DNA from: an uncultured Bradyrhizobium sp. | GTDB taxonomy: Bacteria; Pseudomonadota; Alphaproteobacteria; Rhizobiales; Xanthobacteraceae | Assembly (NCBI RefSeq): GCF_947648125.1 | Contig: NZ_CANSMR010000002.1 | Coordinates: 1-64,000 of the forward strand | DNA length: 64,000 bases | Reading direction: 5' to 3' | Program-made: the position numbers and the translations under genes | Shown here: piece by piece, positions 61,274 through 64,000 of the stretch | How positions within the stretch are numbered: the first letter of the stretch is position 1 | How the letters are laid out: each line of letters begins with the position of its first letter | Notes under the pieces: generated by a model | The model's input: the letters and a program-made list of their open reading frames with translations, nothing else | What the model was told of the DNA's origin: nothing | Databases searched by the model: none

Positions 61274-62079
61274 GAAGCGGCCTCGTCGGTCCAGACCTTG
61301 AACGAAATCAGCGTGTTTGGCCCAAACGTCTGGGTGATCGGAACGTCGGAGGCATCCCGTCCCTGTGCGATCAGAACCCGGCCGATCCTCGGCACGTTGT
61401 TGCGCGGATCGAACATATGCCAGCGGCCGCCGATATAGGCCTCGAACCAGCCGGCAAAATCACCAGCCGCCCAGGGCAGCGGGGTGCCGATGTCGCTGAG
61501 ATAGCCGGTGCAATAGCGCGCCGGAATGTTCATGCAGCGGCAGAAGGCAATAGCGAGATGCGCGTAGTCGCGGCATACGCCCTTGCCTTCGTCGAAGGCC
61601 TCCCGCGCCGTCTTGGTGGCGCGGGCGTGCTCGTAGCCGAAAACGATGTGGCGATGGACGAAGTCACAAATGGCCTGGACCCGCGGCCAGCCCGGCGGCG
61701 TGCCCTCGAACAACTTCCATGCGATTTCCGAAAGCCGGTCGGTCTCGCAATAGCGGCTCCCCAGCAGATAGACCAGCGTGTCCGCCGGCAAGTCCTCGAC
61801 CGCGTGCTGACCGGCCGAAGCAAACACCGGATCAGGCTCGCCGCTGTCGCGCACGACGCCATCGGCCGCCAGGCGCATCGGACCGGCCGGCGCGACGATA
61901 CGGCTGCACCAATTGCCGAATCCATCGCGATACGGCGTGATCGACACCGCGGGGCTGGTGGTCAGGTGGTCGGGGACGATGATATCGGACGCGCGCGTGA
62001 AGTGCGTGCCCAGCACCATGATCATGGGCGTCGGCTGCGGGAACTCGTAGTGCATTTCGAATCCGACGCGAAGCTTCAT
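61270..62079 (-). CDS. Transglutaminase-like (cysteine protease fold) protein
   Basis: 269 residues from ATG 62079. An N-terminal beta domain (MKLRVGFEMHYEFPQPTPMI) precedes a transglutaminase core with Cys169 in EGKGVCRDYAHLAIAFCRC and Asp224 in RWHMFDPRNN. The usual catalytic histidine position (xHAWxE) is occupied by Ala209 (DFAGWFEAY). This puts classical Cys-His-Asp catalysis in doubt, although such variants seem lineage-typical. It lacks a signal peptide. A 63-residue gene is coupled downstream. Confidence 0.82.
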   Translation of the reverse strand: MKLRVGFEMHYEFPQPTPMIMVLGTHFTRASDIIVPDHLTTSPAVSITPYRDGFGNWCSRIVAPAGPMRLAADGVVRDSGEPDPVFASAGQHAVEDLPADTLVYLLGSRYCETDRLSEIAWKLFEGTPPGWPRVQAICDFVHRHIVFGYEHARATKTAREAFDEGKGVCRDYAHLAIAFCRCMNIPARYCTGYLSDIGTPLPWAAGDFAGWFEAYIGGRWHMFDPRNNVPRIGRVLIAQGRDASDVPITQTFGPNTLISFKVWTDEAAS

Positions 62080-62338
62080 TCGAAATACGTTCCTGTTTGT
62101 GCTGCCGACATGGCAACGATGCGGTCGAATACAAGGTGCGATCTGCCTCATCGGACAAATACCCGTATCGCGCGAGAAAGTGCTGGCTATTTGCTGCAAT
62201 CGCGCGCAGGAACGACGACGCTTGCCGACTGGCGCGGCTTTCCAGCGCGAGGCGAACCCGACGAATGTTCCAGTCGGATGGTTGAAAGCCTCCTCCGTGC
62301 GTTCGAGACAGATTCGACGCACTCACCGAAAGAGCTTC
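62080..62338. other. Intergenic region, nothing recognised
   Basis: About 260 bp between divergent genes. Open frames run through it on both strands but have no motifs or ribosome-binding sites. Confidence 0.35.
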
Positions 62339-62518
62339 ATGCAAAATCTCTCGCCTCGTCACGTCAAGACTGAAGAGTCCGTGCGCCTCGGCGTGACGTC
62401 CGGTTGGTATTCCACAAAAGTCAGCGGAACATTCGTGACCGGCCCGCATGACACCGAAGCCGATTGCCTGCGCAAGATCGCCGAGATCAACCCTCCGCCG
62501 CCGAGGAAGAAGAAATAG
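62339..62518 (+). CDS. Small conserved hypothetical protein
   Basis: 59 residues: MQNLSPRHVKTEESVRLGVT, SGWYSTKVSGTFVTGPHDTE, ADCLRKIAEINPPPPRKKK. A beta-rich small protein with a basic Pro/Lys tail; the WYSTKVSGTFVTGPHDTE stretch reads like a coherent domain. Weak GAG-type ribosome-binding site. Confidence 0.58.
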   Translation: MQNLSPRHVKTEESVRLGVTSGWYSTKVSGTFVTGPHDTEADCLRKIAEINPPPPRKKK

Positions 62519-62618
62519 CTCCTGTGCGACCAGATTGGGCGCACTCGCACGCGGGCCAACCAGGATGCATGTCGGCAAGATGGCCAAACAAACCCGCGTT
62601 CGCCTCCTGGAGGTTATC

Positions 62619-62771
62619 GTGAGTGCGCAGAAAGAGCCCACTCGCTGGAAATGGCATGTTTCCGAAGGCGGTCTGGAGCTCGTGCACGGCTACGCGACGT
62701 CACGCGAAACAGCGCAACGGAACGGCGATAGCGTTCTGTTCACAATGCGATCTGCCGCCCAGGCGCCCTGA
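62619..62771 (+). CDS. Very small conserved protein with GTG start
   Basis: 50 residues: EPTRWKWHVSEGGLELVHGY, ATSRETAQRNGDSVLFTM. The GTG at 62619 has a perfect GGAGG five bases before it, better than the upstream ATG at 62580. The WxWxVxExGxELxxGYxTSRxTAQxxGDxxLF pattern is one I recognise from numerous tiny Bradyrhizobium proteins; function unknown. Confidence 0.6.
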   Translation: MSAQKEPTRWKWHVSEGGLELVHGYATSRETAQRNGDSVLFTMRSAAQAP

Positions 62772-62923
62772 GCGGGTCGCCCTTCGACGAACAGAGACGC
62801 ACGTTCTCGAAGCTCGGCGAAGCGACGCATAGGCGCGGCCCTGCGCGCCCAGCAGGCATCAGTCAACCTGGCGTGGCGCCCCAACCTCGAGCCGCCTGCA
62901 ACGAACCACGTTCGGGAACGACC

Positions 62924-64000
62924 CTACTCGCCGTTCCCGTTCGCGCCGTTCTCTTCCTCCGGAATGTGCTCGACCGAGACGACATGCTCGTCCTCGGCGG
63001 TGTCGAACACAATCACACCCTGGGTCGAGCGGCCGGCGACGCGGATGTCGGCCACCGGGCAGCGGATGAGCTGGCCCTTGTCGGTGACCAACATGATCTG
63101 GTCGGCGTCCTCGACCGGGAATGACGCCACCAGGTTGCCGTTGCGGTTGTTGACGCTCATCGCGACGATGCCTTTGCCGCCGCGGCCGGTGGTGCGGTAC
63201 TCGTACGACGTGGTCCGCTTGCCGAAGCCATTGACGGAGACGGTGAGCACCACCTGTTCGGCCGCCGACAGTTCGGCATAGCGCTCCTGCGACAGCTGGA
63301 TCGCGGTCGCCGTCTCCTCGCCCTCGGCATCCGCGGGCTCCTCGGCCGTCGCCTCGCCGGCCACCGCGCGGCGCATCTTCAGGTAGGCCGAGCGCTCGTC
63401 CGAGGTGGTCTCGACATGGCGCAGGATCGCCAGCGAGATCAGCTTGTCGGCCTCGGGGAGCGCAATGCCGCGCACGCCCATCGAGGTACGGCCGGTGAAG
63501 ACGCGCACATCGGTGACCGGGAAGCGGATGCACTGCCCGCCGGCGGCGGTCAGCAGCACGTCGTCGCGCTCGGTGCAGATCTGCACGTCGACGATCGCCT
63601 CGCCTTCTCCGAGCTTCATGGCGATGATGCCGGAGCGGCGGACGTCGACGAAATCGGACAGCTTGTTGCGGCGAACGGTGCCGCCTGTCGTCGCGAACAT
63701 CACGTCGAGATTGCCCCAAGAGGATTCATCCTCCGGCAGCGGCATGATCGTGGTGATGCGCTCGCCCTGCTCCAGCGGCAGGATGTTGATCAGCGCCTTG
63801 CCGCGCGCGTTTGGCGCGGCCATCGGCAGCCGCCAGACCTTCTCCTTGTAGACCTGGCCGCGCGACGAGAAGAACAGCACCGGCGTGTGGGTCGAGGCCA
63901 CGAACAGCCGCGAGACGAAATCCTCGTCGCGGGTCTGCATACCGGCGCGGCCCTTGCCGCCGCGGCGCTGCGCCCGGTAGGTCGACAGCGGCACGCGCTT
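62924..64000 (-). CDS. gyrA: DNA gyrase subunit A, C-terminal part (5' end outside window)
   Basis: The frame is open to the window edge. Visible is the C-terminal beta-pinwheel DNA-wrapping domain: GyrA box AQRRGGKGRAG near the edge, then repeated blade motifs such as FFSSRGQVYKEKVWRLP, FATTGGTVRRNKLSDF and LLTAAGGQCIRFPVTDVRVF, and later blades ending in VIVFDTAEDEHVVS. The box-containing first blade and at least five more are seen. Between blades a Glu/Ala-rich insert (EEPADAEGEETA) is present, as in other Bradyrhizobium GyrA. The acidic-to-polar tail ENGANGNGE ends the protein. Confidence 0.97.
   Translation of the reverse strand, partial: KRVPLSTYRAQRRGGKGRAGMQTRDEDFVSRLFVASTHTPVLFFSSRGQVYKEKVWRLPMAAPNARGKALINILPLEQGERITTIMPLPEDESSWGNLDVMFATTGGTVRRNKLSDFVDVRRSGIIAMKLGEGEAIVDVQICTERDDVLLTAAGGQCIRFPVTDVRVFTGRTSMGVRGIALPEADKLISLAILRHVETTSDERSAYLKMRRAVAGEATAEEPADAEGEETATAIQLSQERYAELSAAEQVVLTVSVNGFGKRTTSYEYRTTGRGGKGIVAMSVNNRNGNLVASFPVEDADQIMLVTDKGQLIRCPVADIRVAGRSTQGVIVFDTAEDEHVVSVEHIPEEENGANGNGE

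Overview
The window is high-GC DNA, gene-dense on both strands, from an alphaproteobacterium of the Bradyrhizobium/Nitrobacteraceae type. The evidence is the ndvC-ndvD-ndvB locus for cyclic beta-(1,3)(1,6)-glucan, DUF3551 and IalB proteins, many very small Bradyrhizobium-style proteins, and palindromic intergenic repeats typical of these genomes. It is chromosomal and mostly housekeeping. No phage, integrase, transposase, CRISPR array or rRNA was seen. Gene names and taxon come from reading motifs by eye; no database search was possible.

Layout. 0-10 kb: end of a UbiH-like flavin monooxygenase, AEC transporter, hspQ, MFS permease, an IalB protein with its terminator, an orphan YejA-like solute-binding protein, then two degenerate signalling-type proteins (an adenylate-forming pseudoenzyme and a REC-REC-GGDEF protein that lost its GGDEF but kept an RxxD I-site). 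10-20 kb: mfd-sdhE, recG, a GIY-YIG gene bracketed by two copies of an 86-bp palindrome, DUF502, glmS. 20-30 kb: small membrane proteins, a class III cyclase with a possible WGR-like N-terminus, a nitrilase/LysR divergent pair, DUF485-actP, glmU (with glmS this gives two steps of UDP-GlcNAc synthesis), a SPOR-domain protein. 29.7-35.2 kb: ndvC, ndvD, ndvB for periplasmic glucan, followed by tRNA-Lys(UUU). 35.4-43 kb: RNase Z, a 3-hydroxyacyl-CoA dehydrogenase and about a dozen tiny or secreted proteins. 43-50.6 kb: a CorC-like protein, a formyltransferase, secreted proteins, RidA, an EamA transporter, cysK with a BrnA-like gene, a zinc-ribbon protein, tgt. 50.6-64 kb: patatin lipoprotein and TetR regulator with an operator-like inverted repeat, a PepSY protein, asd behind a Thr/Lys-rich leader peptide and terminator, queA, two cyclophilins, coaD, kup, a transglutaminase-like protein and the 3' part of gyrA.

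The strongest unexplained signals are: an apparent threonine/lysine attenuator in front of asd (53736-53943); the palindrome-bracketed GIY-YIG unit (16750-17261); the PopA-like predicted c-di-GMP effector next to a dead adenylate-forming enzyme (7125-10012); a tRNA-guanine transglycosylase in which all four zinc ligands are replaced (49413-50546); and a TetR-type inverted repeat occurring twice around a patatin-TetR gene pair.
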